Below are positions 25,886 through 34,676 of a stretch of 64,000 nucleotides of DNA, one piece after another. Both the position numbers and the translations under genes were made by a program. The DNA comes from Bacillus thermozeamaize (GTDB lineage Bacteria; Bacillota; Bacilli; ZCTH02-B2): positions 62,001 through 126,000 of the forward strand of contig LZRT01000121.1 in NCBI GenBank assembly GCA_002159075.1, read 5' to 3'. The notes beneath the pieces were generated by a model. The model did no database searches. It was given only the letters and a program-made list of their open reading frames with translations, and was not told where the DNA came from. Numbering within the stretch: the first letter of the stretch is position 1; each line of letters starts with the position of its first letter.

Positions 25886-27688
25886 TCACCCGGCCTGATG
25901 GACTTTCTCCCGGAGGACGTCCGCATCCACTTTTTGATAATCCACCAACGCCTCAAAAAACGTCAGGTCGGGCAACTGCGTGTTCCGGATCCGGTATTTT
26001 GCCGCCGGTTCAAAGTGAGCTTTCCGGTACAGTTCCGCAACGATGAATTTGCGTGCGTTGCCGTCTGTCTTAGCCTGTTCCTCGGCCTCTTTCAGGATGC
26101 AGACCAGCTGGTACACATCGATCATCTGATCGGCGAGCGGTTTCAGGTGATACGTCAGGATATCTTCCGGCTGAGCCTTGAGGAAAGCGATGTTTTCCCG
26201 GATCTCCTGAAGGCTTTGCTTCAGGCCAGGTTTGAATGCCTGGGACAGGGGATGGGTGAGTGCTTCCACTTCACGTTGCATCACCTGCAGGAACACTTCG
26301 TCAGCCCGGAATTTCTGAATCACCCGCCAGAGATCCAAGGCCAGGATGTTGGCGGTTCCTTCCCAGACGGTGAGGACCTGAGCGTCCCGCAAAAGCCGGG
26401 GGGTGACATACTCTTCGATATACCCGTTGCCGCCAAGCGTCTCAATCGCCTGGTGCGTGAGTTCCTTGGCCACTTCTCCCGTCCGGTACTTGATGAGCGG
26501 GATCAGCATCCTGGCCATCACGTCTTCTTCCGGGGTGGCCTGGCCGCTGTTGGATTTGTCAAAGAAGCGGATCATGTCAAAGGTGGAACCGGTGTTCACC
26601 TCCAGTTCGACCAGCATCCGCACGAGGGTTTGCTTGACCATGGGGTATTGGATGATGGTCTGGCCAAAAGCTTTCCGCTCCCTGGCGTAATGCAACGCTT
26701 CGTAGAAAGCGCGGCGCATGATCCCGGCAGAAGCCACCGCGTTGCAGATGCGAGAGATGTTCAAAGCTTCCGCCATGTACTTGAACCCCTTGTCCGGGTC
26801 GCCGACCAGATACCCTTCCGCCTCTTCCAGGATCACCTCAGCGGAGGGGACGGCATTGACGCCCAGTTTTTCCTTCAGACGGCGGACGTAGATGCTGTTG
26901 CGCGTGCCGTCCGGCTTGATCCAGGGGACGAGGAAGAGGCCCAGTCCTCTGGTTCCAGGCAGATCCGGATTGACGCGGGCCAGCACCATGGCCACCATGG
27001 CGCCTGCGTTGCTGGCGAAAAATTTTTCGCCGGTCAGGCGGTAAACGCCTGGCCCTTTTTCCGGATCCGGGACGGCCACCGTCAGGTTGGCGCCGACATC
27101 AGAACCGCCCTGCCGTTCCGTCAGCCAAGTGGCCCCTTCGTAGAGGGTTTCCGCATCGAGTGAGGTCAAGCCTGTCAGGTAGGCTTCTTTTTGTTCAGGA
27201 GTGCCGTAACGGTCGACCAAGTGGGCGGCCGACATCGTCAGGGTGACGGGGCAGTAGAAGCCCGGCTCGCTCTCACTCAGGAGATACCCCTGCAGATACG
27301 AGTACATATAAGGGGCTTTGCAGCCTAGTTCCGGGATATCGCGGTACAGGTAGCCGACGATGCCCATGCCGTAAACCTCTTTGACGGTCTGCAGGTAGCC
27401 CTCGTTTTTGACGATCAGCGAGATGTCCTCGCCGCGGCGGTTGTATTTCACCAGGCGCGGCTTTCCTTCCCTGTCGGTATAGGCGGCCCGTTCGTCGACG
27501 GGACCGGCCACCAGCTCGCCAAAACGGGTCAGTTCACGATCTGCCCATTCCTGCATCGAGGCGGGAAGATATCGTCGCATCAGGTACTGCAGGTTCGGGT
27601 CTTCCAGATAAAAATTTGGCTTTTCCGGCGGGCGGGGGATGTTGTCCCCGTATTGTCTTTGGTCGATCTCCCGCTGAATGTTACGCAT
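25886..27688 (-). CDS. Acyl-CoA dehydrogenase, AidB-like long form (second copy)
   Basis: A 600-residue flavoprotein of the same long type as the one at 6043-7830. The core motifs are present: ATWLTERQGGSDVGAN, GGNGYIEEYVTP, and VWEGTANILAL with the probable catalytic glutamate. ATG 27688 is chosen because GGGGAG precedes it at the right distance; GTG 27697 would overlap that site. It overlaps the end of the upstream acyl-CoA synthetase by 8 bases and is the last gene of the MerR-led operon. The substrate is likely a medium- or long-chain acyl-CoA. Confidence 0.9.
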   Translation of the reverse strand: MRNIQREIDQRQYGDNIPRPPEKPNFYLEDPNLQYLMRRYLPASMQEWADRELTRFGELVAGPVDERAAYTDREGKPRLVKYNRRGEDISLIVKNEGYLQTVKEVYGMGIVGYLYRDIPELGCKAPYMYSYLQGYLLSESEPGFYCPVTLTMSAAHLVDRYGTPEQKEAYLTGLTSLDAETLYEGATWLTERQGGSDVGANLTVAVPDPEKGPGVYRLTGEKFFASNAGAMVAMVLARVNPDLPGTRGLGLFLVPWIKPDGTRNSIYVRRLKEKLGVNAVPSAEVILEEAEGYLVGDPDKGFKYMAEALNISRICNAVASAGIMRRAFYEALHYARERKAFGQTIIQYPMVKQTLVRMLVELEVNTGSTFDMIRFFDKSNSGQATPEEDVMARMLIPLIKYRTGEVAKELTHQAIETLGGNGYIEEYVTPRLLRDAQVLTVWEGTANILALDLWRVIQKFRADEVFLQVMQREVEALTHPLSQAFKPGLKQSLQEIRENIAFLKAQPEDILTYHLKPLADQMIDVYQLVCILKEAEEQAKTDGNARKFIVAELYRKAHFEPAAKYRIRNTQLPDLTFFEALVDYQKVDADVLREKVHQAG

Positions 27689-29153
27689 GCTGATCACTCC
27701 CCGTACGTTTTTCTTTCAACAGGTGTTTGAGGATTTTTCCGTTGGCGTTTCGCGGCAACTCGGTCAGGATGTCCGCCAGTTTCGGTATTTTGAAATCGGC
27801 GATTTTCCCTTCCAGGAAGCGGCGGATTTCCTGCAACCACGCCTCTGTGTCCCGCTCCGGCGTTCCCGGCTTCGGCACGATACAGGCCTTAACGGTTTCA
27901 CCCCACGTCTCGTGCGGCACGCCGACCACCGCCACCTCCTGCACCTCAGGATGGGTGATTAGGGCATCCTCCACTTCTTTCGGATAAACGTTGACCCCTC
28001 CGGTGATGATCACATCTTTTTTGCGATCCACGATCCAGATGAACCCTTCCTCATCCCGGTAGGCCAGGTCGCCCGTGTAGACCCAGCCGTTTTTCAACGT
28101 CTGTGCCGTTTCCTCCGGGCGGTTGACGTAACCGAGCATCGTGCCTTCGCCCCCGCAGACGGATCTCGCCAATTTGTCCGGGGAGACAGGGCTGGTCCTT
28201 GTCATCCACAATGTCGATTTCGGTGAACAAGGCAGCGCGACACCCAATGCTTCCCGATTTTTCGTGGTGATCCCGGTGACGCATCAGGGTGCCACTGGGT
28301 CCGGCTTCGGTCAGGCCATAGACGCAGACCAGCTTATCCTTGCCGAACCGCTCGGCTATTGTATAGGCCTGTGTCTTGGAAAGAGGGGCGCCGCCATACA
28401 CCCAGTATTTGGCGGCCGACAGGTCGGTTTGGTTGAAGCCGGGGTCCTGCATGCTCAGGAGATAGGCCACCGGCGCGCCGAAGAAGTGGGTTATCCGTTC
28501 CTTCTCGGACAAGCGCAAAAAGATATCAGGAGAAAAGGTGGGATGAAAGACATGGGTTGCGCCAACGATGACACCGGATACAAACATCAGGTGCAAGGGT
28601 GCCGAATGACTGAGAGGCATCATGTGCAGGATCCGGCTCTCCAGATTGACTTCAAATTCGACGGCGATCATCGTGCCCACTGTGAGCAGATTGCGGTGGC
28701 TGAACCGTACTCCTTTTGGACGACCAGTCGTCCCAGATGTGTAAAGGATGTCCACTTCATCATCCTCGGTCAATTTTTGACGTAAAAGCGGGAGGGTTGC
28801 ACCTCAGGGAGTTTGGCCACGGCTGGGTAGACCATTTCGTGAACGAAGATCCCTTTGGCCTGGCAATCGTCCAGAATATATGCCACCTCATCATGACTGA
28901 ACCGGGCGTTGATCGGTACCGCGACACCCCCGGCACGGATGATGGCAAAATAGAGGATGGCAAAGTCGGGCACGTTGGGCATCATCAGAACGACCTTGTC
29001 CCCTTTTTGAATGCCCTTCTGTTGCAGGTACCGGGCCAGGTGGTCGGCTTGATCATTCCATTGCTTGTAAGTGAGGCGGTGATCCCCAAGGATCAGCGCT
29101 TCCTTCTCCGGATACTTGTTCCCGTTGATTTGCAGCAGTTTTGACAGGTTCAC
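27681..29153 (-). pseudogene. Acyl-CoA synthetase broken by two homopolymer frameshifts
   Basis: Three consecutive frames make up one AMP-forming acyl-CoA synthetase of about 490 residues. Piece 1 (from GTG 29153, behind GGAGGTG) ends soon after PSRFYVKN. Piece 2 carries the P-loop motif YTSGTTGRPKG and VYGLTEAGPSG. Piece 3 carries MLGYVNRPEETAQT, GDLAYRDEEGFIWI and the PRNANGKILKH lysine motif. The shifts fall in a run of five T/A at 28774-28778 and five C/G at 28150-28154. Either a recent pseudogene or two sequencing errors. Without the indels all motifs are intact. Confidence 0.85.
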
Positions 29154-29177
29154 ATGTGGCACCTCCATCTGTGTCAC

Positions 29178-29612
29178 TTATTGGGCGCGTTTTTCTTCCT
29201 TCTCATCCGTCTTGCCGGATTCCAGGGAGGCCAGCTTTTCTTCAAAACGGGTCTTGTACTCCAGGATCTCGTCACGCAATTGGACCAATTCTTCTATCCG
29301 GGCATTGAGTTCGCGGATTTTTTCTTCGCCGTACTGGATTGTGCGTTTCAGTTGCTTGCGCCCCGTCCGGTCTTCATCGAACAGGGTGATCATTTCCTTG
29401 ATTTCGTGCAAGGAAAATCCAAATCGTTTTCCGCGCAGGATCAGTTTGAGGCGGGCCCGATCACTGCGGGTGTAATATCTGGTGCCCTTTTTGCTTCGCT
29501 TTGGGTGGATGAGTCCGATTTCTTCATAATACCGGATGGTCCGGGTGCTGATGTCCAGCTCTTGTGCCAATTCGGATATGGTGAAGACATGTTTTTGATC
29601 AAGCGGTTTCAC
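29178..29612 (-). CDS. MerR-family regulator of a fatty-acid operon
   Basis: A 144-residue MerR protein. The winged helix covers residues 9-77 (FTISELAQELDISTRTIRYY, EIGLIHPKR) and a long coiled coil follows (residues 85-135). There is no cysteine cluster typical of metal sensors, and it leads an acyl-CoA synthetase and an acyl-CoA dehydrogenase gene, as in the LiuR-type regulators of fatty or branched-chain acid degradation. The GTG start at 29612 has a close GGGAGGTGG site. It probably binds the repeat within its own promoter at 29646-29678. Confidence 0.88.
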   Translation of the reverse strand: MKPLDQKHVFTISELAQELDISTRTIRYYEEIGLIHPKRSKKGTRYYTRSDRARLKLILRGKRFGFSLHEIKEMITLFDEDRTGRKQLKRTIQYGEEKIRELNARIEELVQLRDEILEYKTRFEEKLASLESGKTDEKEEKRAQ

Positions 29613-29645
29613 CCACCTCCCACCTCCCTGTTTTTGACTAGTTTC

Positions 29646-29678
29646 ACTTTAACATCATCTAACGTTAACGTCAACGTT
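29646..29678 (-). promoter_or_regulatory. Promoter and MerR operator
   Basis: On the minus strand TTGACG (29674-29669) and TAAAGT (29651-29646) are 17 bases apart. The -35 box lies in the near-palindrome AACGTTAACGTCAACGTT (29661-29678), which matches the kind of site used by MerR regulators of fatty-acid genes. Confidence 0.65.
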
Positions 29679-29892
29679 AAAAGGTAGTTTATTTAGACAA
29701 TTCAACAGAGGCCTGTTTGTCAGAGGCCTGTTTGTAAATGCAAGCGAAAGAAATTCCTTCGATCTTTCGTCCATATGATACGGAACGGTATTTTCTTCAA
29801 AGATGTTGATGAAGCGAAGACAAGTTTTGTATGATGATAACGTCCTGACCTGACTGACCATGCATACTGGGACAGAGAGAGAGGAACGAGAG

Positions 29893-31098
29893 ATGAAGAA
29901 AGGTCAATTGAGAAAAGGTCCGTTAATCATTCTCATGGTGAATATGTTCATCGGCATGATTGGGATCGGTCTGGTGATTCCAGTGTTGCCGGCGTTTCTT
30001 GAGTCCTTTGGGGCCAGCGGACAGACATTGGGTCTGTTGGTGGCCACGTTCAGCCTGACGCAATTCCTTTTTTCGCCGATGGCGGGAGAATTATCGGACA
30101 AATACGGCCGGAGGAAGTTTATCCTTCTCGGTATGGGCTGTTTTGCGCTGTCTGAGTTGCTGTTTGCCGTTTCCCAATCATTGTGGCTGCTGTATGTTTC
30201 GCGATTGCTGGGGGGCGTGTCAGCTGCTTTCCTTGTGCCGGCGGTGATGGCCTATGTGGCCGATATCACGTCGGAGGAGATGCGGGCCAAGGGCCTGGGC
30301 CTGTTGGGGGCGGCCATGTCCCTGGGTTTTGTAATCGGGCCAGGGTTGGGCGGATTCTTGGCTGAATATGGGGTTCGCATTCCTTTTTACTTTGCGTCGG
30401 GTGTGGCGGTTGCCGCGTTGATCCTTTCTTTTTTCTTGTTGCCAGAAACGCTTTCCAAAAAAGCGCAACTGAAAGCGCGCAGGGCCCTGAAAAAGGGGGA
30501 ATCGTTCTTTCGCCAGCTCCTCCGTTCCACGCGTGCGCCCTACGCCATTCTGTTGCTTCTGGTTTTGGCGATGAGTTTTGGTCTGGCCAATTATGAGTCG
30601 ATCTTCGGCTTGTTTGTCGATCAACGATTCGGATTTACGCCCAAGGATATTGCCATCGTGATCACGTCCGCGGCCATTCTCGGCGTGTTGATCCAGGCAG
30701 TTGTCGTAAACAAACTGGTGGCCCTGTTTGGAGAAAGCAAGGTGGTCAATGGTTCTTTGGCCTTTACCGCAATCAGTTATCTGTTCATTCTTTTTGCCCG
30801 GGGGTTTTGGAGCGTCCTCGTGGTGACTTTGTTGACGTTTTTGGCCACCTCCATCCTGCGTCCGGCAATCAACACGCTGCTTTCGAAAATGGCGGGGGAT
30901 GAACAAGGATACGTAGCGGGGATGAACAATGCCTACATGAGCATCGGCAACGTATTGGGTCCTGCTGTGGCCGGATTTTTGTATGATGTCAATATGAGCT
31001 GGCCGTTTTTGGTCGGTTCGGCCGTTTTTGCGTTGTGTTTCGGGGTTTCTGTCTTGTGGACGCGGCAGCAGGCGGTGCGGCAACAGGAAATGACATAG
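29893..31098 (+). CDS. MFS drug-type efflux transporter
   Basis: A 401-residue major facilitator with twelve hydrophobic helices. MFS motif A is present after helix 2 (GELSDKYGRRKFILLG), and motif C of drug/proton antiporters appears in helix 5 (SLGFVIGPGLGGFLAEYG). ATG 29893 is preferred to an upstream in-frame ATG at 29860 because GAGAGGAACGAG precedes it. It is likely to export lipophilic or cationic compounds in exchange for protons. It is monocistronic and ends in a strong terminator. Confidence 0.88.
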   Translation: MKKGQLRKGPLIILMVNMFIGMIGIGLVIPVLPAFLESFGASGQTLGLLVATFSLTQFLFSPMAGELSDKYGRRKFILLGMGCFALSELLFAVSQSLWLLYVSRLLGGVSAAFLVPAVMAYVADITSEEMRAKGLGLLGAAMSLGFVIGPGLGGFLAEYGVRIPFYFASGVAVAALILSFFLLPETLSKKAQLKARRALKKGESFFRQLLRSTRAPYAILLLLVLAMSFGLANYESIFGLFVDQRFGFTPKDIAIVITSAAILGVLIQAVVVNKLVALFGESKVVNGSLAFTAISYLFILFARGFWSVLVVTLLTFLATSILRPAINTLLSKMAGDEQGYVAGMNNAYMSIGNVLGPAVAGFLYDVNMSWPFLVGSAVFALCFGVSVLWTRQQAVRQQEMT

Positions 31099-31129
31099 AG
31101 GGGCGCCACTGGCGTCTCATTGCGGGAAT

Positions 31130-31176
31130 GTCTCACTCCTTAACCGGTTTGTTTCCCTGGGAGTGAGACTTTTTTT
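31130..31176 (+). terminator. Strong terminator after the MFS gene
   Basis: A perfect 10-bp stem, GTCTCACTCC (31130-31139) with GGAGTGAGAC (31160-31169), followed by seven T. Confidence 0.92.
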
Positions 31177-31200
31177 CGGGGATCTTGTGTCAATTCAAGG

Positions 31201-31402
31201 TTGGCGTTGTCATATGTCTCTCATTAGGATCGGCTGAAAACGAAATGAAAAATGCGGTAATGACAAGGGTTTTCCCTCTTTACGACGGATTGGAGAGGGA
31301 TCACCGGTCGTGGAAGGAGGAGCCAAAACGAAGATGTTGGGAAATATCCAAACGCAAGTGAGGGGAAAATTGGAACGCCAACAGGCGTCTTTTTTTTGCT
31401 GA
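31201..31402 (+). other. Short plus-strand transcription unit candidate with a 22-codon ORF
   Basis: Between two terminators lie a possible promoter (TTGGCG 31201-31206, TAGGAT 31225-31230, spacer 18), a strong GGAAGGAGGAG site (31312-31322), a 22-codon frame from ATG 31334 (MLGNIQTQVRGKLER then QQASFFC) and a terminator hairpin AACGCC/GGCGTC with eight T (31374-31397) that overlaps the end of the frame. It could be a small RNA or a small peptide gene. This fills the 307-base gap before the MATE gene. Confidence 0.35.
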
Positions 31403-31405
31403 TGT

Positions 31406-32806
31406 TTATTTCTGAGTTGAGGTTGTTTGGGCTGGAATCAACCGGACTTTTTCTTTTTTCTTCCAGAAGAAGTGGTAATAAACGGTTTGCGCCAGCAGGC
31501 CGCCGGCAAAGGCCAACGGGTAACTCAGCCAGATGCCCTTGATCCCCAGCGGTGAAAATTTGGACAGGAGAAAGGCGGAGGGGACCTGGATGCACCAGAT
31601 GTTCAGCACCGAGAGCAACGTCGGCCAAAACACATCGCCGCTGGAGCGCATCATCCCGGTTAACACACTCATGTTTCCAAACAACAGGTAACTCCAGAGG
31701 GTCATCACCAACAGGTTCATGGCAATCTCGAGCGCGCCTTTTTCCGTGATAAACCAGGACAGGATGCTTTTGGAAAAGAGGTACGTGCACAGGATTAACG
31801 TTCCGCTGATGACCAGGTTGAGTTTCAATCCTGTGTGAAGGATGTGGCGCAGCCCGTTCATCTTCCCCGCGCCGATCGCCTGTGCGCCAAAGATGGCAAC
31901 CGTCATCCCGATACTGATGGCCGGCATTTGCACATAGCTGATGATCTGGTTGGCGGCACCGTAAGCGGCCGTGGCATTGGAGCCGTACTGGTTGACAAGC
32001 GCCATCAGGGCAATGGCTGACAGTGAGATCATGATCATCTGGATGCCTGTGGGAATGCCGATCTTGAACATCAGCTTGAGAATGGCGGGGTTAATCTTCA
32101 GATGGCGAACGGCCTGTTTGTCCAGCCGCAGCGGATGATGGATGCGTTGCAAATAGAGCAGCAACAGGATAAACGTGATCAATTCGGCTCCGATCAAGGA
32201 AACCGCGGCGCCATTGATCCCAAGGCGGGGAAAACCCAGCCAGCCGAGAGTGAGCACAGGTGTCAACATCAGGGTCAATCCGGTGGAAATCAGCAGAAAG
32301 TAGAAGGGCGTTTTGGAATCACCCGTCCCGCGCAGGAATGTGGTGTACATGATGTAAGGAAAGAGGATGGGCAGTCCGACGAACAGGCACGTCGCATAGG
32401 AAACGGCGATGGCGAAAATATCTGGCGGTGTGCCAATGGCCTGGAAAATTTTTTCTCTGAAGAAAATGCCCAATCCCGCAAGTGCGACGCCTAACAGGAA
32501 GGTAAACGACAGAGAGGTGCCGACGACGGCCTTCAGCTGTCGCTCGTCGCGCGCGCCATACGCTTGTCCGATCAAAACGGTGCTGGCATTGCCCATGCCG
32601 ATGATAAAGGAAATCATGAAAAAGAGCACTGGAAAGAAGATGGATACGGCAGCCAACGCATGGACGCCGATAAACTGGCCAAGCAGAATGCTGCTGATTG
32701 TCCCGCTGATCGATTGCAGAAAGTTGCTGAGCATCATCGGAATGAGAAAAGCCAGCATGGTTTGCCAAGAAGGAGCTTTGGTTTCCGGCATCAGATTTTC
32801 AGACAT
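31406..32806 (-). CDS. MATE-family multidrug exporter
   Basis: A 466-residue protein with twelve hydrophobic helices in two MATE repeats (first around SWQTMLAFLIPMMLSNF, second around PAILKLMFKIGIPTGIQMI). ATG 32806 follows CGGAGGAACC; the much longer reading upstream has no support. MATE proteins export cationic drugs or metabolites using sodium or proton gradients. Another member of the superfamily is at 50457-51824, with low similarity by eye. Confidence 0.9.
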   Translation of the reverse strand: MSENLMPETKAPSWQTMLAFLIPMMLSNFLQSISGTISSILLGQFIGVHALAAVSIFFPVLFFMISFIIGMGNASTVLIGQAYGARDERQLKAVVGTSLSFTFLLGVALAGLGIFFREKIFQAIGTPPDIFAIAVSYATCLFVGLPILFPYIMYTTFLRGTGDSKTPFYFLLISTGLTLMLTPVLTLGWLGFPRLGINGAAVSLIGAELITFILLLLYLQRIHHPLRLDKQAVRHLKINPAILKLMFKIGIPTGIQMIMISLSAIALMALVNQYGSNATAAYGAANQIISYVQMPAISIGMTVAIFGAQAIGAGKMNGLRHILHTGLKLNLVISGTLILCTYLFSKSILSWFITEKGALEIAMNLLVMTLWSYLLFGNMSVLTGMMRSSGDVFWPTLLSVLNIWCIQVPSAFLLSKFSPLGIKGIWLSYPLAFAGGLLAQTVYYHFFWKKKEKVRLIPAQTTSTQK

Positions 32807-32900
32807 AGGGTTCCTCCGGGTGAGTGTATTTATCAGAATTAACAGATATTTATGGTGCCACATTACTTTTATTATGGCTAACTCGCGAACTGATAAAGAG

Positions 32901-32961
32901 AAAAAGGGAGAAAAAGGCACTTGCGTCCCGATAGGGATATCTCCCTCACGGGTGCAAGCGC
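32901..32961 (-). terminator. Terminator after glutamate dehydrogenase
   Basis: A long imperfect stem joins GCACTTGCG (32917-32925) and GCAAGCGC (32954-32961). On the minus strand it is followed by TTTTTCTCCCTTTTT (complement of 32901-32915). Confidence 0.75.
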
Positions 32962-32981
32962 TGAAACGGATCGTTGGATGA

Positions 32982-34247
32982 TTAGGATAGGAGGCTGACA
33001 TTATCCTTGATCCAGCCACGGGCGGCCATCGCCTCAACGATTCGGGCAATCGATACCATATAGGCAGCCGTCCGCATGTCCACGTTTTTGTCCTTGTGCA
33101 TCTGATAGACGCGGTGGTAAGCATCCACCATTTTTTGTTCCAGTCTGTTGTTCACTTCTTCTTCCGTCCAGTAATAGTTCATGAGGTTTTGGACCCATTC
33201 AAAGTAGGAGACGGTGACGCCGCCGGCATTGGCCAGGATATCCGGAATCACATGCACGCCCTTGTTGTAGAGAATTTGGTCCGCTTCCGGCGTGGTGGGG
33301 CCGTTTGCCGCTTCAGCCACAATTTTGGCGTGGATGCGATCGGCGTTTTCTTCATTGATTTGATCTTCCAGCGCGGCCGGAACCAGGATGTCCACTTCCA
33401 GTTCCAGGAGTTCATTGTTGGTGATGCGCTTTGCCTTGTCGTTCAAATAGATGACGGAACCGGTCTTTTCCTTGACGGTCAGGGCTTCTTGCGGATCGAT
33501 CCCGTCCGGATTGTAAATGCCGCCTTGGGAATCGCTGATGGCGACAATCCGGCAGCCCAGCTCTTGCAGGAGAAACGCACTGTAGCTTCCCGCGTTGCCG
33601 AATCCTTGAATGGCGACGGTCGCGCCTTCCATGCCGATTCCAAGTTTGGCCGCCGCTTCACGTATCGTAAAGACGCAACCGCGGGCGGTGGCTTTATCCC
33701 GTCCCAAGGAGCCGCCAATGATCGGGTGCTTTCCTGTGATGACGCCCGGCGTAAACGATTGGCGCATGCGGCTGAACTCATCCATCATCCAGCCCATGAC
33801 CTCGGCGTTTGTGTAAACGTCCGGTGCCGGAATGTCCTTGTCCGGACCGACGATGGAGGCAATCGCCTGAATGAAGCCGCGGCTGACCCGCTCAAGCTCA
33901 CTCTTGGACAATTCTTTCGGGTTGCAGATGACGCCTCCCTTGGCTCCCCCGTAAGGCAGACCGACCACGCCGCATTTGAAGGTCATCCACATGGACAGGG
34001 CTTTGACTTCATCCATGGTGACATTGGGGTGGAAACGGATGCCTCCCTTGGTCGGCCCAATCGCGTCGTTGTGCTGAGAGCGGTAGCCGTGGAAAATCCG
34101 GGTGCTGCCGTCATCCATCGTGACGGGGAACGAAACGCAGAGCACGCGCATCGGATGCAGGAGAATTTCCGTGATGTTCTGGTCCAGACCGAGCAACTTG
34201 GCTGCATGAGCTACCTGATACTGGGCGATTTCAAAAGGATTGTGCAT
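32982..34247 (-). CDS. gudB: NAD-dependent glutamate dehydrogenase (GudB/RocG type)
   Basis: A 421-residue Glu/Leu/Phe/Val dehydrogenase of the Bacillus RocG/GudB size. The substrate-binding and catalytic lysines lie in GPTKGGIRFHPNV, MTFKCGVVGLPYGGAKGG, and the NAD-binding Rossmann motif in VAIQGFGNAGSYSA. It converts glutamate to 2-oxoglutarate and ammonium in the cytoplasm, linking nitrogen and carbon metabolism. ATGGAGGTCG precedes ATG 34247. The gene is monocistronic, with a leader of about 210 bases containing mutually exclusive stems. Confidence 0.93.
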   Translation of the reverse strand: MHNPFEIAQYQVAHAAKLLGLDQNITEILLHPMRVLCVSFPVTMDDGSTRIFHGYRSQHNDAIGPTKGGIRFHPNVTMDEVKALSMWMTFKCGVVGLPYGGAKGGVICNPKELSKSELERVSRGFIQAIASIVGPDKDIPAPDVYTNAEVMGWMMDEFSRMRQSFTPGVITGKHPIIGGSLGRDKATARGCVFTIREAAAKLGIGMEGATVAIQGFGNAGSYSAFLLQELGCRIVAISDSQGGIYNPDGIDPQEALTVKEKTGSVIYLNDKAKRITNNELLELEVDILVPAALEDQINEENADRIHAKIVAEAANGPTTPEADQILYNKGVHVIPDILANAGGVTVSYFEWVQNLMNYYWTEEEVNNRLEQKMVDAYHRVYQMHKDKNVDMRTAAYMVSIARIVEAMAARGWIKDNVSLLS

Positions 34248-34368
34248 AGATCGACCTCCATTTCCTGTAATTTTGTCATTTCTTTCGCCTGTCTAATTTT
34301 TCTTTGCCCGAACCTTTCGCCTACGACCAACTGCTCACAAACTCTACATACACGGTCTTGCAACGCAA

Positions 34369-34476
34369 AACTGCAGCTTTAAAATCACAAAAACCGCAGT
34401 TCGGATTCAAAACTGCAGCATGCCATCTCACAACCTGTGCTATGTAGGTTCTGATGTTAACTGTTGTATTCTAACA
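34369..34476 (-). promoter_or_regulatory. Promoter and attenuator-like leader of glutamate dehydrogenase
   Basis: An extended -10 box (TG-T-TAGAAT, complement of 34468-34476) starts a leader. In it CTGCAGTT (34418-34411) can pair with AACTGCGG (34401-34394), which is followed by TTTTTGTGATTTT, a terminator. A second CTGCAGTT (34376-34369) can pair with the same AACTGCGG instead. The rest of the 429-base gap to thiD shows a TATAAT at 34607-34612 with no clear -35 box. Confidence 0.5.
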
Positions 34477-34676
34477 TAATTGGGCAAAAAATAGAAGATG
34501 TTTTTTTGCGGGCAGAATATTTTTTTCTTGCCGTCACACAATATTTAAGATATGCAGATTGAGGGTAAAATGGAACGGGCAAGCGGTATTTTTGAGCCGT
34601 TTATCCTATAATGATAATGAATCGATGGATGCCAAAAAGTAGAGCCATATGTGAAGACGCGAACAAGGAGGCAGGA

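Noticed and set aside
25898-27163. A 421-codon open frame opposite the second AidB-like acyl-CoA dehydrogenase
   Set aside because: Antisense shadow; its composition is rich in His, Gln, Arg and Phe as expected from reverse reading of a GC-rich gene.
33096-34382. A 428-codon open frame on the plus strand opposite the glutamate dehydrogenase gene
   Set aside because: It is the complement of a clear enzyme gene with high GC third positions, has no ribosome binding site and no recognisable domain.
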